A stretch of 64,000 nucleotides of DNA from Enterococcus mediterraneensis (GTDB lineage: Bacteria; Bacillota; Bacilli; Lactobacillales; Enterococcaceae), in NCBI RefSeq assembly GCF_900604485.1, contig NZ_UWOP01000001.1:129001-193000 (forward strand). The letters are read 5' to 3'. The notes beneath the pieces were generated by a model. That model worked only from the letters and a program-made list of their open reading frames with translations, was not told the DNA's origin and ran no database searches. Made by a program: the position numbers and the translations under genes. This document shows positions 29,961-38,823 of this stretch, piece by piece. Each line of letters begins with the position of its first letter. Within the stretch, counting starts at the first letter, position 1.

Positions 29961-30506
29961 CTAATGTTCGACAGTTCCGATTTTATTCAGCGGCCAGAAA
30001 ATGAATTTGACATCTCCTAAGATGGAATCTTCATCTACCAGACCGATGATCCGGCTGTCTTTTGAAATTCGACGATTATCTCCTAATACCAGTAATTTTC
30101 CTTTAGGTACTGTTTCTGTTTCAAAATAATCCGTCATCTTAAAATCATTTGTCAAAGGCAGTCCATCAGTCAACTTGCTCTTATATTCATCTAAATAAGG
30201 TTCATCGTATTTTTTGCCGTTGATATACAGCTGATCATCTTTATATTCCACACTGTCGCCAGGCAGACCGATCACCCGTTTGATATAGTTTCTGCCAGGT
30301 TCGTCCGGAGCCGGAAATGTGACCACATCGAAACGGTTGATTGCTGTATGTTTCAATGCAAAAACATGCTCGCCATCGTTGAGAGTCGGATCCATCGAAT
30401 CACCTTTGACCATAACTGGTGTAAAAACAAATCCTCTCAATATTACTACAATCAACGCTACCCCTACAAAAAAGAGCAACGATTTAAGCCATTCATTCTT
30501 TTTCAA
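29961..30506 (-). CDS. lepB: Type I signal peptidase
   Basis: This 181-residue protein cleaves signal peptides at the outer face of the membrane. One N-terminal membrane helix (about 9-27) is followed by the catalytic serine Ser37 in GDSMDPTL and the general base Lys76 in NYIKRVIGLPGD, then GDNRRISKDSR. The best start is a TTG at 30506 with GGAGG eight bases upstream; the frame upstream has no ATG. Length fits the short Gram-positive Sip group. Confidence 0.93.
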   Translation of the reverse strand: MKKNEWLKSLLFFVGVALIVVILRGFVFTPVMVKGDSMDPTLNDGEHVFALKHTAINRFDVVTFPAPDEPGRNYIKRVIGLPGDSVEYKDDQLYINGKKYDEPYLDEYKSKLTDGLPLTNDFKMTDYFETETVPKGKLLVLGDNRRISKDSRIIGLVDEDSILGDVKFIFWPLNKIGTVEH

Positions 30507-30640
30507 GTGACATTCCTCCAAAATTGATAAGGTAAGTGTACCACAATTGAAACAAAACCAAAAAGCGAAATTGCTTTATTAACGGAAATTTCAAAAATCA
30601 ATGTCCTATCATCATATAAATTGTTTAAATCGAAGAATAA

Positions 30641-30654
30641 TGATACCGTTTTCT
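30641..30654 (-). promoter_or_regulatory. Candidate cre (CcpA) site before the aldehyde dehydrogenase gene
   Basis: Read on the minus strand, AGAAAACGGTATCA matches 13 of 14 positions of the cre consensus TGWAANCGNTNWCA. It lies 30 bases upstream of the start codon, near the expected promoter, which fits carbon catabolite repression. Confidence 0.5.
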
Positions 30655-30683
30655 TATAGGCTATAGTGAAAGGATGATAGAGA

Positions 30684-32144
30684 ATGATTCAAAAAATGTC
30701 GCAAGTCCCGACACAACTTTTTATTGACGGTAAGTGGGTAGATGGCGGTCAAGAAGCAGTGCCTGTAAAAAATCCCGCTAATGGTGAAACACTAGCAGAA
30801 GTCAGCCAAGGTGCTGAAGAAGAAACACAGCAAGCTATCGCCGCCGCAAAGAGAGCATTCCCTCTCTGGTCAAAAAAAGCTCCTAGTGAACGGGCGCAGT
30901 TGATGAATAAGATCGCAGATATGATCGAAGAAGAAGCCGATCGCTTAGCAACGATCATGACCCTCGAACAAGGCAAGCCATTGAAAGAATCACGTGCTGA
31001 AGTCCTGACAGATGTTGAGAATTTCCGCTGGAACGCGGCAGAAGGTCAGCGAATCTATGGCGAGATCGTCCCTGCCCCTTATGATCATCACTGGCTGGTT
31101 CGTAAACAAGCGGTAGGTGTTGTCGCCGCTATCACGCCTTGGAATTTCCCTTCCAATATGATTGCCAGAAAAATCGCTCCGGCATTAGCTGCAGGTTGTA
31201 CATTAGTTATGAAGCCATCGAAAGAAACACCTCTTTCGGCTTTGGCATTGGTAGATATTTTTGATCGAGCAGGAATGCCTGAAGGAGTAGTCAATATTGT
31301 CTTAGGAAGCTCTAAAGTAATCGGAAAAGTGCTGACTGACAGCGATGATGTCAGAAAATTGACCTTTACCGGCTCAACGAAAACCGGACAGCTGCTTTAT
31401 GAACAATGTGCCGCTACCTTAAAACATATTTCTTTAGAACTAGGCGGACACGCGCCGTTCATCGTTTTTGAAGACGCGGACATCCCTTCTGCGGCAGAGA
31501 ATTTATTGGCGGCGAAATTCCGCAACAACGGCCAAGTTTGTACAGCGCCTAATCGGATCTTCCTTCATAAAACGATCAAAGAAGAATTCACGCAGGTGCT
31601 TTTAGACAAGATCTCTTCTATCACAGTCGGTAATGGATTAGATGATCCTGATATCGGACCGGTGATCAACGAAGATGGGCTCAAAAAAATCGAAGAACAG
31701 CTGGAGGATGCCTCAAATAAAGGTGCACGTGTTTTATACGGCGGCAGTCGTTTGACCAAACGACCGTACGCTGACGGGACCTTTTTCGAGCCGACGATCC
31801 TTGACGGTGTGACCAATGATATGCAGATCTATTATGAAGAAACATTTGGCCCGGTCATCCCGCTGATCGAATTTACTGATGTGGATGAAGTGATCGCCGC
31901 CGCCAATGACACAGAATTCGGATTGGCTTCTTATTTCTTCTCCCAAGATCTGCAGACGATCTCAAAAGTTGCCCGAGAATTAGACTATGGTATGGTCGGC
32001 GTCAATGAAATGGCGATCTCCAATCCAGCAGTGCCATTTGGCGGTGTGAAGCATTCCGGCTTCGGTCGCGAGAACGGTAAATACGGGGTTGAAGAGTACA
32101 TTGACGTTAAGTTTATCGACATCAATACACAGCTTGAAAAATAA
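30684..32144 (+). CDS. gabD: NAD(P)-dependent succinate-semialdehyde dehydrogenase family protein
   Basis: This 486-residue aldehyde dehydrogenase oxidises an aldehyde to the acid. It has Asn154 (TPWNFP), the Rossmann FTGSTKTGQ stretch, general base Glu252 (LELGGHAP) and catalytic Cys286 (NNGQVCTAPNR). Overall it fits the GabD group, but succinate semialdehyde as the substrate is by family similarity only. The ATG follows AAAGGATG. No gabT or similar gene lies next to it. A cre-like site precedes it. Confidence 0.87.
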   Translation: MIQKMSQVPTQLFIDGKWVDGGQEAVPVKNPANGETLAEVSQGAEEETQQAIAAAKRAFPLWSKKAPSERAQLMNKIADMIEEEADRLATIMTLEQGKPLKESRAEVLTDVENFRWNAAEGQRIYGEIVPAPYDHHWLVRKQAVGVVAAITPWNFPSNMIARKIAPALAAGCTLVMKPSKETPLSALALVDIFDRAGMPEGVVNIVLGSSKVIGKVLTDSDDVRKLTFTGSTKTGQLLYEQCAATLKHISLELGGHAPFIVFEDADIPSAAENLLAAKFRNNGQVCTAPNRIFLHKTIKEEFTQVLLDKISSITVGNGLDDPDIGPVINEDGLKKIEEQLEDASNKGARVLYGGSRLTKRPYADGTFFEPTILDGVTNDMQIYYEETFGPVIPLIEFTDVDEVIAAANDTEFGLASYFFSQDLQTISKVARELDYGMVGVNEMAISNPAVPFGGVKHSGFGRENGKYGVEEYIDVKFIDINTQLEK

Positions 32145-32182
32145 ATTTTACTTTTTTTCACTTTTTTAGAGCAAAATAGTTT

Positions 32183-32208
32183 ACTAACTAATTGTAAGTA
32201 TGTATACT
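32183..32208 (+). promoter_or_regulatory. Nitroreductase promoter with HxlR-like box
   Basis: The 17-mer ACTAACTAATTGTAAGT (32183-32199) matches the palindrome upstream of the HxlR gene (ACTTACATTTTGTAAGT) at 13 of 17 positions, including the full right half. It fills the spacer between a weak -35 TTTACT (32180-32185) and -10 TATACT (32203-32208). The same HxlR protein could control both promoters. Confidence 0.6.
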
Positions 32209-32247
32209 AACACTCGTAAACAAAAACAAAAAAGGTGGAATTCTCTT

Positions 32248-32844
32248 ATGACAAACTTTGTAGACACATTAAAAAACCGTCGTTCAATCTACGCATTAGG
32301 ACGCAACGTTTCTTTATCTGAAACAGAAATCGAAAACTTGGTGAAAGAAGCTGTACGTCAAAGCCCAACAGCTTTCAACGCACAATCACCACGCGCTGTG
32401 ATCTTATTCGGCGAAGCACATGAAAAATTATGGGATCTTACTGAAGCAGCTTTGAAACCATTGACTCCAGAAGAAGCTTTCCCAAATACTCAAAACAAAT
32501 TAGCTGGCTTTAAAGCTGGTTTAGGTACAGTATTATTCTTCAAAAACACTGATACTGTAAAAGCATTGCAAGAACAATTCGCATTGTACGCAGACAACTT
32601 CCCAGATTGGGCTGAACAATCAAACGGAATCGCAACAGCTAACACATGGGTTGCTTTAGAAGAAGCTGGTCTTGGCGCAAACTTGCAACACTATAACCCA
32701 GTTATCGACGAAGCAGTCGCAAAAGAATGGAACATCCCTTCAAACTGGCAATTACGTTCACAACTAGTATTCGGCTCAAAAGAAGCTGAAGCTGGCGAAA
32801 AAGACTACTTGGATGACAACGAACGTTTCCTAGTATTCCGCTAA
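32248..32844 (+). CDS. Nitroreductase family protein
   Basis: This 198-residue FMN-dependent nitroreductase-like protein starts NFVDTLKNRRSIYALG, followed by SPTAFNAQSPRAVIL, as in the Frm2/Hbn1-like group that includes the copper-induced CinD of Lactococcus. It probably reduces quinones or nitroaromatics with NAD(P)H. The ATG at 32248 follows AAAGGTGG; a farther ATG at 32200 is inside the promoter. Codon choice is strongly biased toward a small set, unlike neighbours, which suggests high expression. Confidence 0.88.
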   Translation: MTNFVDTLKNRRSIYALGRNVSLSETEIENLVKEAVRQSPTAFNAQSPRAVILFGEAHEKLWDLTEAALKPLTPEEAFPNTQNKLAGFKAGLGTVLFFKNTDTVKALQEQFALYADNFPDWAEQSNGIATANTWVALEEAGLGANLQHYNPVIDEAVAKEWNIPSNWQLRSQLVFGSKEAEAGEKDYLDDNERFLVFR

Positions 32845-32862
32845 GATCGATCAATAAAAATA

Positions 32863-32899
32863 AAATCGACCGCGAGCTGAGGCTTTCGGTCGTTTTTTG
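32863..32899 (+). terminator. Nitroreductase gene terminator
   Basis: CGACCG pairs with CGGTCG, extended by AGC/GCT around a short loop, followed by six Ts. Confidence 0.85.
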
Positions 32900-32937
32900 T
32901 TTCGATTATTCTATCATTATCCTACGAATGCTGCTTT

Positions 32938-33420
32938 TTATTTTTCTTCGTCTTGATCAATCAAAATATCGATGGGTGTCCCCTCTTTTAAGTGCTCCGT
33001 TAAAAAAAGAACAATGTCTTGCAACGGTGCTTTAAATTTCAATAACGGTCCTCGTCTGCCTCTGCGAAAATAATTCATTTTTACGATATTTTCCTGCTGA
33101 AACAAAACCACACGTTCCACCTCTTCGTAAGGAACTCCGCGTTTATCCAGTCCGTTGACAACGATCCGTTCTTCGCTCAGTCCGCGATCATCCAATAAAA
33201 AACTCAAAACGATCAAACTAGATAGAATTCCTCGGATCTTTTCATCTGTGTTCCCTGACTGCTCCAACGAAAACCACAAGATGACTCCCGCAACAAGGAT
33301 AATCACGATCCAGCCGGTCTTTTTTGTTTTTGATCGAAAAATCAGTTCTCTTTGTACAAGTATCAAAAATAAAAATAAAACGGTAACAAATAAAATAAGT
33401 AAGAGTGTAAAAAAATTCAT
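32938..33420 (-). CDS. Hypothetical membrane protein with cytosolic tail
   Basis: The family is not recognised. It is 160 residues from ATG 33420, which has GGAG seven bases upstream. Two membrane helices (about 3-22 and 35-53) and a third weak one (about 65-77) are followed by a soluble charged domain (about 80-160) with an RRGRRG stretch and many acidic residues at the end. It may be a two-helix anchored PH-like domain, but that is a guess. It is monocistronic. Confidence 0.6.
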   Translation of the reverse strand: MNFFTLLLILFVTVLFLFLILVQRELIFRSKTKKTGWIVIILVAGVILWFSLEQSGNTDEKIRGILSSLIVLSFLLDDRGLSEERIVVNGLDKRGVPYEEVERVVLFQQENIVKMNYFRRGRRGPLLKFKAPLQDIVLFLTEHLKEGTPIDILIDQDEEK

Positions 33421-33569
33421 GATCGACTCCATTCTGCGATTTACCCTCTTATCTTAACATAAAATACAGAAGTCCAACACGTTTTCTCCAGTTTTCCGCT
33501 TATGTAGTCGTTTGATTTTCCATTTCTAAAAAACTTCGCTACAATAAAGAAAAAAGTGAGGAATCTACT

Positions 33570-34094
33570 ATGGATATAATAAAAAAAATTCAACGATATC
33601 AATTATTACGAGCTTTACTGTTTGCTGTGGCGGGTGTTTTGATTTTAGTTGAGCCCCGCAGCTTCTTTGATCTAGTGGTTTATCTAGCGGCAGGATATTT
33701 TGCGATATTAGGATTGCTTAACTTGCTGAATGCTTGGCGGACAAAAAAGGCGACTGGTTCTTCCGGTCCAGAAATGATGCTTGGTCTTCTTCTTTTGCTG
33801 GCGGCAGTTTTCACTTTGCTTTTCACAAAATTGATTGTATCAATGCTGCCTTTCTTCTTAGGTCTGTTGGTATTGATGATCGGTATCCGGCAACTGGTAC
33901 AAGAGCTGACTTTGCGAAAACAAAACCTTTCCTCTATGGGCTGGTTTGTATTCAGTATCGCGATGATCATTATCGGTGCAGTGCTTGTTTTCAATCCTTT
34001 CCGCAGTGTCTTAGTGCTGTTACAGATTTTCGGCGGCATTTTGATCGTTTCAGCGATTTCAGAGATCCTCTCCTATTTCAAGTTGAAAAAATAG
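33570..34094 (+). CDS. DUF308/HdeD-like membrane protein
   Basis: This 174-residue protein has six hydrophobic helices in three pairs, each pair carrying small-residue and acidic turns (LLRALLFAVAGVLILVEP, MLGLLLLLAAVFTLLF, MGWFVFSIAMIIIGAVLVFNP), the repeat pattern of HdeD/DUF308 proteins. Relatives are linked with acid or envelope stress; function is not established. The ATG follows GTGAGGA. Confidence 0.75.
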   Translation: MDIIKKIQRYQLLRALLFAVAGVLILVEPRSFFDLVVYLAAGYFAILGLLNLLNAWRTKKATGSSGPEMMLGLLLLLAAVFTLLFTKLIVSMLPFFLGLLVLMIGIRQLVQELTLRKQNLSSMGWFVFSIAMIIIGAVLVFNPFRSVLVLLQIFGGILIVSAISEILSYFKLKK

Positions 34095-34190
34095 AGAGCT
34101 ATATTTAACGATTTTTTAATTAGTCTTTTTCCCAAAAATCACGTATACTAAAAATAACGTATGTGAAAGTAAAGATGGGGGCGGCTTTCA

Positions 34191-34625
34191 ATGAAAAAAA
34201 TTATAAGGGAACCGGAAAATGTAAACGATATTCCAGTCATCTTCGTCTATGATGATTTTGGGCACATAGTAGAAAAAATTTCCGTTAATGAGTGGCGCAA
34301 ACGAAAAGAAAAAGAAAATATGGATATCAAACTTTATCGTGAGGCATTGAATTATTATGGGCAGAAAGAATACGGCAAAGCTGAAGATCTGCTGCTGTTT
34401 TTGGTTGCCAGAACCGGCTACACTCATTATGAATATGTTGAGCGTCTAGCCAATATCTATCGACAACAAAAGCGTGTCAGCAAAGAGCGCAGTCTATTAC
34501 TGGCAACCCGCCGCAGTTTGAGTCAATTCGAAGATTATGATGGGATTATCCGCCGAATCGACAAACGGTTCAAACTATTGGAAAATACTATTTCTGGTGC
34601 GGATGCTGCACCGTCGCTTTCTTAA
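34191..34625 (+). CDS. Hypothetical helical protein, TPR-like
   Basis: This 144-residue soluble protein has no recognised family. From about residue 45 it is helical with a single TPR-like helix pair (LYREALNYYGQKEYGKAEDLLLFLVART, then YEYVERLANIYRQQKRVSKERSLL). The N-terminus contains a short beta-like segment. The ATG follows GGGGGCGG, a G-rich ribosome site. It ends before a terminator. Confidence 0.6.
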   Translation: MKKIIREPENVNDIPVIFVYDDFGHIVEKISVNEWRKRKEKENMDIKLYREALNYYGQKEYGKAEDLLLFLVARTGYTHYEYVERLANIYRQQKRVSKERSLLLATRRSLSQFEDYDGIIRRIDKRFKLLENTISGADAAPSLS

Positions 34626-34641
34626 AATAAATGAACGTTCC

Positions 34642-34685
34642 AAAAAAGGGAAAATGTGCGGACCGCCTTTCTCCCTTTTTGTTTT
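34642..34685 (+). terminator. Terminator after the TPR-like gene
   Basis: AAAAAGGGA pairs with TCTCCCTTTTT around a GC-rich loop that can itself form a small stem; a T tract follows. Confidence 0.8.
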
Positions 34686-34726
34686 AAATAGTTTTTTTCT
34701 TATTTTTCTTATAGGAGGAGTTTACT

Positions 34727-35062
34727 TTGACAGAAAATAAAATTCTAAGCGCATTGTCCTATATCTCGATTATTTTTGCACCGTTTATTTTTCCGCTTAT
34801 CGTATGGTTTTTGACGCCTAGCGGCAGTGAAACGAAATATCATGCAGGAAGAGCGTTGAAGCTGCACCTCTTGCCGGTGGTTTTGATGGTCATCTTGTTT
34901 ATCATGATCGGCGGTATCGGTCTCTTCTGGGGAGATCATCCATTGGCGATGCAATCACTAGGTCTTGGCACATTGCTGATTATCATTTTGATATCAGTTG
35001 TATCTGTCGCTTTAGGGATCTACAATTTATATTACGGCATCAAGTTATTGGTTGCTGAATAA
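34727..35062 (+). CDS. DUF4870-type membrane protein
   Basis: This 111-residue protein has three hydrophobic segments (about 6-30, 48-66 and 78-108), with the conserved KYHAGRALKLHL stretch (about 37-48) that resembles the DUF4870 signature for a small Tic20-like family. The start is a TTG at 34727 with AGGAGG upstream. Function is unknown. Confidence 0.72.
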   Translation: MTENKILSALSYISIIFAPFIFPLIVWFLTPSGSETKYHAGRALKLHLLPVVLMVILFIMIGGIGLFWGDHPLAMQSLGLGTLLIIILISVVSVALGIYNLYYGIKLLVAE

Positions 35063-35080
35063 CTCAATTCATTTTCTATC

Positions 35081-35158
35081 AAAAAAATCCGGACGAAAGC
35101 TTCCTTCTTCTCGCTGTTTGCGATGGAATCAGGATTGCAGTCGTTCGGATTTTTTTCA
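35081..35158. terminator. Bidirectional terminator
   Basis: AAAAAAATCCGGACGA pairs with TCGTTCGGATTTTTTT around a large loop with a second internal hairpin; convergent genes lie on both sides. Confidence 0.85.
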
Positions 35159-35174
35159 TATTTTTTGGTTATTC

Positions 35175-35609
35175 TTATTTTTGCAGTGTACCGTCTTTTT
35201 TATAAATTTTTACGTCGGTCCCCTTATTTTCAGCGACCTCTTTTGCTCGTTGAACAGCTTCATCTTTATGTTCAAAGCTGTCGCTGGCTCTTTTAGCTCC
35301 TTCAGAGATCACTTGCCACTTGTCATCTTCGAATTTCACCGCGACGTCTGCATCTAATAATCTGCCGGAATTTTGATCAGTATCATGGCTGTCGGATTTT
35401 TGCGGATTTTTTTCTTTTTTAAACTTATTCTTTTCTTGCTGGTCCGCGTCTTCCGCCCATTTCTCAGCTTGACTGATAGCGATCGGAATCGCCCGATCTT
35501 CCGGATAATCGTCTGCCAACAGTGCATTAGCGATATCGATCGCTTTTTTACGAGTGATGTGATCCAAATTCTTCATTGATGCAGGATAGTCCTTCATGTC
35601 CCAAGGCAT
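35175..35609 (-). CDS. YdaT-like protein with DUF2188 domain
   Basis: This 144-residue hydrophilic protein starts MPWDMKDYPASMKNLD and has a first half (about 1-50) like Bacillus YdaT, a lysine/acid-rich linker (about 52-85) and a DUF2188-type C-terminus (about 88-142, VKFEDDKWQVISEGAKRA...DVKIYKKDGTLQK). YdaT belongs to the general stress regulon in Bacillus; a stress role here is by analogy. The ATG at 35609 has GGGAGG upstream. Confidence 0.75.
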   Translation of the reverse strand: MPWDMKDYPASMKNLDHITRKKAIDIANALLADDYPEDRAIPIAISQAEKWAEDADQQEKNKFKKEKNPQKSDSHDTDQNSGRLLDADVAVKFEDDKWQVISEGAKRASDSFEHKDEAVQRAKEVAENKGTDVKIYKKDGTLQK

Positions 35610-35828
35610 AGCTTTTTTCCTCCCTTTACACAACTAATTATTTCAACTCTTTTCAAAAAATCGCGTCAATTTGTCAAGCTGACAGCCAACTCCAACTGTT
35701 TCTTTGGCGAAAGTATCAGCACTGATTTATGACACGATCATTGATTCGTTATAATTATTGTATCGTTTTCACCGGAGAAACGAAACTATTTTACCTTTTG
35801 GGCAACTACGACTCAAACGACATGTTAC

Positions 35829-38525
35829 TTATTTCGTTGAACTGTCTGAGAAGCTGGGAATTTTCTTGCCGCTTTTGACAGCCGCTGAACTGCGGTACCA
35901 TGCAAGAAATAGTTTCGTCAATTCCATCAATGCAACAGCTGACAATGACAGACACAAGGAGATGAAGAATTGTGTGTAGCCAAAGGAAGCCGGGATCGAA
36001 AAGATTTCACGAGTAAACGGCAGCAATGTACCAACATAGAGCAGTCCACAAAATCCGACAGCCGCTAGAACGATTTTGTTACTGAAGAATCCGGCACCGA
36101 TCACTGTTTGTGTATTGGAACGTGCTGGGAAGATCTGCAATGTACGGCTTAAGATCAATGTTGAGAAGGACATCGCAACACCAAGTTCTGCCGATTGCTG
36201 CATACCGATCCATTGCGCAACGATAACAGCCGCACTGATCAAAATACCGCGATAAGCGACAGAAATGAAGGTATTCCCGGAAAAGATCCCTGTTCGCGGA
36301 TCTCTCGGCTGACGATTCATGATATTCGGCTCAGGTTTTTCCATCCCTAGTGCGATCGCCGGCACGGAATCATTCACCAAGTTGATGAACAGCAGTTGCA
36401 GCGCTGTAAATGGATTTGCCCAGTTCATAATCAGCGCGAAAATAATGGAGATGATCGCTCCCAGATTTCCGGCAAAAAGATATGCGACAGCTTTTTTGAT
36501 ATTATCAAAGACATTGCGGCCGACACCGATCGCATTCACGATCGAAGCAAAATTGTCATCCGTCAAGACCATTGCTGAAGCGTCCTTAGCGACATCTGTT
36601 CCTGTCCCCATAGCGATCCCGATATCCGCTTGTTTCAAAGCAGGAGCATCATTGACACCATCACCGGTCATCGCGGAAATATTGCCTTTTTCCTGCCAAG
36701 CTTTGACGATCCGGATCTTATTTTCCGGAGAAACACGGGCATACACGGTTACTTTGTCCAATACATCCATCAATTCTTCATGACTCAATTGATCTAATTC
36801 CGCGCCTGTCAACGCCATCTCGCCTTCTGTGTACAAACCGATTTCTTTAGCGATCGCACGGGCAGTCGTTTTGTGGTCACCAGTGATCATGATTGGTTTG
36901 ATACCTGCATTTTTCGCATCTCGGATTGCTTGATAAACTTCCTCTCGCGGCGGATCGATCATCGCCATCAGACCAATCAAAATCAGTCCGTTTTCGTCAG
37001 CTAGAGTGATCTCTTCAGAAGTTATCGGTTTGTAAGCAAAAGATAATACCCGCAATGCACGATTTGAAAATTCTTCATTTTGTTTTTGGAATTGTTTTAG
37101 ATACTTTTCATTGAAAGGAACGATTTGATCACCGATCTTCACGTGAGTACTGCGTTGGAAGATCACATCTGGCGCGCCTTTAGTCAACAGCTGCAATGTC
37201 CCTTCGATCTGATGAACGGTAGACATCATTTTGCGATCGGAATCAAAAGGCAGTTCATTTTTTCTTGGATATGCTTGACGAAGTGATTCGGCTGACAGTT
37301 CTTGCTTTGCAGCGAAATCGACCAACGCGATCTCAGTCGGATCACCGATTTTTTTGCCGTCTTCGTTGACAGCCGCATCATTTGCCAAGACCGCCGTCTG
37401 CAAAAGCTGCTTTTGGATCTCTGCTTCTTGTCCTTGTGATTTCAAGAAGAACGTATCTACCACCGTCATTTTGTTTTGAGTCAACGTACCTGTCTTATCT
37501 GTACAGATGATGCTGGTAGCTCCTAAGGTTTCAACAGCAGACAGCTTGCGGATGATCGCGTTTTGTTTCGCCATTTTTTTCGTTCCTAATGAAAGTACGA
37601 TCGTCACGATGGACTGCAATGCTTCCGGGATCGCCGCTACAGCAACCGCCACCGCGAACATAAAGGCGTTCATGACACTTGGCAAAATATTCGGATCCCC
37701 TTCAATAAAGATCCGTGCGATTTGGATGACAAAAATCAAAATGGAAAGTCCTAAAATCGCCAGTCCCAATTTCTGGCTGAATTTATCCAAGTTGCGCTGC
37801 AAAGGTGTTGCGGCATTCGTCGCGTTTTCTAATAGATCTGCAACTTGACCGATCTCTGTATCTTTACCAGTCTTAGACACCAAGAATTGTCCCCGTCCGT
37901 AAACTACTAATGTCCCGCTGTGTACCATATTGTTGCGATCTCCTATTGGAACAACACCGGAAATATCAGCAGTATTTTTTTCTGCCGGTACCGATTCACC
38001 TGTCAGCATTCCTTCGTCGATCCGCAGTGTTCCTGCTTCGATCAAACGTCCGTCAGCCGGTACAAAATCACCGGCATCTAATAGCACGATGTCTCCTGGG
38101 ACGATCTCTCTTGCCGGGATCGTTACTGGCATGCCGTCTCGTAATACTTTGGCATTTGGCGAAGAAAGTTTTTTCAATGCGTCCAACGAATTTTCCGCTT
38201 TTTTGGTCTGGATCACACTCACGACCGAGTTCAACAGCAGTACCGCGAAAATAACCGCAGACTCGATCGCATGCCCCATGACGATCTGCACCACCGCAAC
38301 AATCAAAAGAACGATCACCATCGCGTCTTTAAAAGTTTCCAAGAAAACGATCCATAGCGGCGTTTTCGCTCTGCCTTGCAATTCATTAAAGCCGTGCGTC
38401 GTTAAACGTGACTCAGCTTCCGTTTTTAAAAGTCCTTGCTTGTTTGTTGATAGTTCTTGATACAAGTCAGCAACCGATTTTTGATAATCTGCTTTTTGGA
38501 TCTTTTGTGTTTTGTTTTGTTCCAA
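35829..38525 (-). CDS. P-type cation ATPase (Ca2+/Mn2+ type)
   Basis: This 898-residue P2-type ATPase is close to PMR1/PacL calcium pumps. It has TGES (175-178), the PEAL motif in helix 4 (about 300-303), phosphorylation site Asp343 in CTDKTGTLTQ, KGAPD and TGDGVNDAPALK, and about ten membrane helices. It pumps a divalent cation outward using ATP. A yybP-ykoY (Mn2+) riboswitch ends just before the coding region, so the true substrate is probably Mn2+, with or without Ca2+, as for Lactococcus YoaB and pneumococcal MgtA. No separate terminator was found after it. Confidence 0.93.
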   Translation of the reverse strand: MEQNKTQKIQKADYQKSVADLYQELSTNKQGLLKTEAESRLTTHGFNELQGRAKTPLWIVFLETFKDAMVIVLLIVAVVQIVMGHAIESAVIFAVLLLNSVVSVIQTKKAENSLDALKKLSSPNAKVLRDGMPVTIPAREIVPGDIVLLDAGDFVPADGRLIEAGTLRIDEGMLTGESVPAEKNTADISGVVPIGDRNNMVHSGTLVVYGRGQFLVSKTGKDTEIGQVADLLENATNAATPLQRNLDKFSQKLGLAILGLSILIFVIQIARIFIEGDPNILPSVMNAFMFAVAVAVAAIPEALQSIVTIVLSLGTKKMAKQNAIIRKLSAVETLGATSIICTDKTGTLTQNKMTVVDTFFLKSQGQEAEIQKQLLQTAVLANDAAVNEDGKKIGDPTEIALVDFAAKQELSAESLRQAYPRKNELPFDSDRKMMSTVHQIEGTLQLLTKGAPDVIFQRSTHVKIGDQIVPFNEKYLKQFQKQNEEFSNRALRVLSFAYKPITSEEITLADENGLILIGLMAMIDPPREEVYQAIRDAKNAGIKPIMITGDHKTTARAIAKEIGLYTEGEMALTGAELDQLSHEELMDVLDKVTVYARVSPENKIRIVKAWQEKGNISAMTGDGVNDAPALKQADIGIAMGTGTDVAKDASAMVLTDDNFASIVNAIGVGRNVFDNIKKAVAYLFAGNLGAIISIIFALIMNWANPFTALQLLFINLVNDSVPAIALGMEKPEPNIMNRQPRDPRTGIFSGNTFISVAYRGILISAAVIVAQWIGMQQSAELGVAMSFSTLILSRTLQIFPARSNTQTVIGAGFFSNKIVLAAVGFCGLLYVGTLLPFTREIFSIPASFGYTQFFISLCLSLSAVALMELTKLFLAWYRSSAAVKSGKKIPSFSDSSTK

Positions 38526-38558
38526 TTCAGAACCCCCAATGATTTGATTTGAAAGATA

Positions 38559-38690
38559 AAAAAAGACCTAAGACAACTGTCCAATGAGTTGTCTTAGGTC
38601 TTACTGTTTAATATAATACCAGAAAATCGAGACGACTTTCTTACTGTTGATATTATCGCGATTGCTCGCCAGTTACTCCCCTAAGGAGAT
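38559..38690 (-). promoter_or_regulatory. yybP-ykoY manganese riboswitch with terminator
   Basis: The minus strand carries the aptamer hallmarks: CTTAGG-GGAGTAACTG (from 38685), AAGTCGTC, and CAGTAAGACCTAAG (to 38593), so CTTAGG and CCTAAG form P1. The terminator arm AAGACCTAAGACAAC (38577-38564 side) pairs with GTTGTCTTAGGTCTT and is followed by seven Ts. It reuses the 3' strand of P1. Manganese would stabilise P1 and prevent termination, turning the pump gene on. Confidence 0.88.
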
Positions 38691-38823
38691 ATTTTTTTAT
38701 CTTTCGTTATATTAAGACTAACAAACATCTAAGAGTAACGCAAGCAATAACGAACATTTTTTTACAAAAATATTTTTAAGTTTTTTTATAACAATGTTTA
38801 TCCTTTCGTTCCATACAATGCAA

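Noticed and set aside
35758-35979. Plus-strand frame at the end of the P-type ATPase gene
   Set aside because: It lies mostly opposite the ATPase coding sequence and has no supporting start.
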